From positions 744,001 through 808,000 of the forward strand of contig ML682002.1 in assembly GCA_007922195.1 (NCBI GenBank): 64,000 nucleotides of DNA, read 5' to 3'. The position numbers and the translations under genes are program-made. Each line of letters begins with the position of its first letter. Within the stretch, counting starts at the first letter, position 1. The notes under the pieces were generated by a model. The model was not told where the DNA came from and searched no databases. It saw only the letters and a list, made by a program, of their open reading frames with translations. This document shows positions 59,401 to 62,400 of this stretch, piece by piece. Source of the DNA: Podocnemis expansa (Eukaryota > Chordata > Testudines > Podocnemididae).

Positions 59401-62400
59401 AATGAAAAATTACTTTTTTGGGAGAAAATGGCTTTTTTATTGCTAGTTGAAGCTAATTAGACTGGAAAAAAAAATCAAAACTGCAATGTTTTGAACTTAT
59501 TGAAATGAACTTAAAAGAAAAAATGTTTTTGGTGCATGACAGGATTTATACTTTTGACTTTTTATATCCTGATTCGAGACAGGACAAGTTCTGAACTCTT
59601 GAAAATATTTGCAAAATAGGAAAATCATGTCCTACTCCTCTGTGCCCAAACCACAGACGATAGCAGTCTGTTACAGAGTCAGCTGAGAAGTCTTGTCTCT
59701 TTACCTCAAGCTACATCTGCTCATGCCTTTAGTGCCAGAGGTTACTGGTTCAATCAACCAGCGTCTCTGACAACATGGTGGTCATCACACCTACACTGTC
59801 TGTTAGCGATGCTGCAGCTGCCCTGCTGCTTACAAAACTTGTACGCATGTTCATAGTGCAGATATGGTCAGAAAGATTTAAAAATAAGCATCAAGAAAAT
59901 GATTTCAATATTAAAGCTGTAAACATTTAAAGTCACTAATTTCACACAGGCATGTGTGAATTTCTCTGTCATTGATACTAAATTCCTTTTCAGCATGTAT
60001 GCAGTTAAAGGGTGGCCTTTTTTAAAGACTAATTTAATCTGTTGATGAGCTGATAAACTCTGCCAGCTGAATATTTCCATATATAGGAACGTTTGATTTA
60101 AGAGACCTCAGGTTAAAGTTACAAGCCCATGAGTCTTCACTGTTTAAAAGCTCCTCAGGAAAGGAGGCCAAAAAGCTGAGGAACTTTGAATTCAGGAATT
60201 TAAACTCCACTGATGAAGCTATATAGAGCTTGTGAGAAACCCCACCGCATACAATAGTGCTGGCCTGCTCTTGACTCAGAAAATTATATACAAACCATGA
60301 CTGCCCTCTAGTGCAACAGAAAGATTAGAATACCTAGCAGACCGACTGCCAAAATGTCATATTTTCTACCCCAGTTTTCTTCTTTAAAGGTAAATTTTAA
60401 AGTATTCTTGACTGTGTTATTAATTTAAGAGACAGGAAGTGCATGGTGGCCAAGATGATGTTGCTGAAGCATGCTACCCTTGGGAATGTCCCATATCTGA
60501 ACATATTTCCACCTTAATAATCAATAAACAATTTTGAATTTAATTTAATATTACAGCTTGGACAGCACATGATGGCAGGAGGCAGATTCTGCTTGGCCTA
60601 TCAAGGATATGAACAATAGCATTGACTTTCCAAGGGGAAGCATGGTGAAGATTGACTATCCAGTATGTCATACTCGGCATTTTGATCTCGATGTCTCATT
60701 AGATAACTACCGATCTTATCCCAAAGTCTCTGGTTCGCCAAGGCTGGAGAACTGAGCAACTAATTCATAATTAAGGATTGATTTCTTGAGCTTTCATGAG
60801 CAGATCACAACCTTCTTGAATTTATCCCTAGATTTTCATCATAGGAGTGTCATGCATAATATTAAACTTTGAAATTCCCACTATGTTGTTGGTTTGTTGC
60901 ATAAATTAGATGAAATTGTTTATGTACCCTGATTGGGTGGTTTATGTAACTATTCAATACTACACAGATTTTGAATATTACAACTAGGGCTAGGCAATTT
61001 ATTGATTGATTGACTGCCAGAAACTCTTTTTTAGTGAGAAGGGTGGATTTGGTGACATTGAAACATTTTCTGAATTCATATGGATTTTTACTCAATTGTT
61101 TTGGTCACAAAATATTCTAAAAAATAATTTAGATAACTTAAAAATGAAACTTTTCCATTTTTCAGTTTGAAATTACTTTTTGTTTAAAAATTTCCTTTAA
61201 TTTTCTTAAACAATCAAAAAATTTAAAATGGGTGAAATTGATACAAATTGTTTCCACTTTGTCAAAATCAAATGTTTTGTTTGATCCCTGTTTCATCTTT
61301 TCCATTTGTTGATTTTTTTAAAAAAAATGTTTTTAGTGTAAGGCAGAGTTAGAAGCTATGCCTAACAGCTTCTGGGGTGGGGGGCACAACTAATCTGCAT
61401 GGGTTTAGTATTTGCATGAGCACAAAGAACATATTAGCATAAATATACTATGGGTGCAGAGCAATACGGGTAAAAGTATTTGGGATTAATCTGATCACAG
61501 ATTTGTCATTATCTGTAATTCTACTGAAGGGAAACGTGAGATATCGTCTTTTGTAATATGCTACTCTCTTGCTGGATCAACCTCTGGTTAGGTTAGTTAA
61601 AGGGTAAAAGCTACCCCTAGCAAAAAAAAGAAACTTGTAGGAGAGGCCACTTCCTGTTTCAGCCTGAAAAAGTTAAGACAGGGATGGGGGGTTGCATAGC
61701 CACTTCTGGAGCTATGCCCTGAGGCATTGCCTCACCCCCTGACCCCCTTGTCAAATGATAGATTTGGCTGGGCGTCTTATGAAGCCTTTCTTTGTTATTT
61801 TAGTGGAAAAAGCTGTTTGCAGCTACTGGAGGTTTAAGAGCTGAAATCACTGAGAGAGGCAAACCCTCTCTCTGAGCTGAAATCACTTAAGAGGAGCAGC
61901 AGATGGAGTGAATGACCAGCGGGTGGAGCCAGCGGACGGTGAGAGCGTCCAGCGGCCGGCATGAGTGACCAGTGGGCAGAGTCAGCAGCTGGTCAGAGTG
62001 GAGTATGAGTGACCAGTGGGAGGAGCTGATGGCCAGTGGGTAGAACGAGGGAACAGGGAGAGCGGCCAGCGGCAGGCGGACGGTATGAGTGACCACAGGC
62101 AGAGCTGGCGGACAGTGGGTGGATTCAGCAGCTGGTGAGAGCAGAGTGTGAGTGATCAGTGGGTGGAGCCGGTGTACAGTGGGCAGAGCCCAGAGGACAG
62201 TGCTAGTGACCAGTGGTTGGCGCTGGCAGATAGCTGGGGTGAAGACACTCCCTACATACTGTGGAGTTTGTTGGGAGCCTGTTTTGCACTGATTCTCCAG
62301 ATCAGTGCTGGGTTTGCTATTGAGTTTATGTGCTGTTATGCTGTATGGGATCATGTTGGGAACCTCTTCTGCACTGATTTTCCAGATCAGTGCTGATTTT

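Noticed and set aside
61887..62354. 155-codon minus-strand frame rich in repeated HP/TVR/LP words
   Set aside because: Translation of the minisatellite; the periodicity explains the absence of stops.
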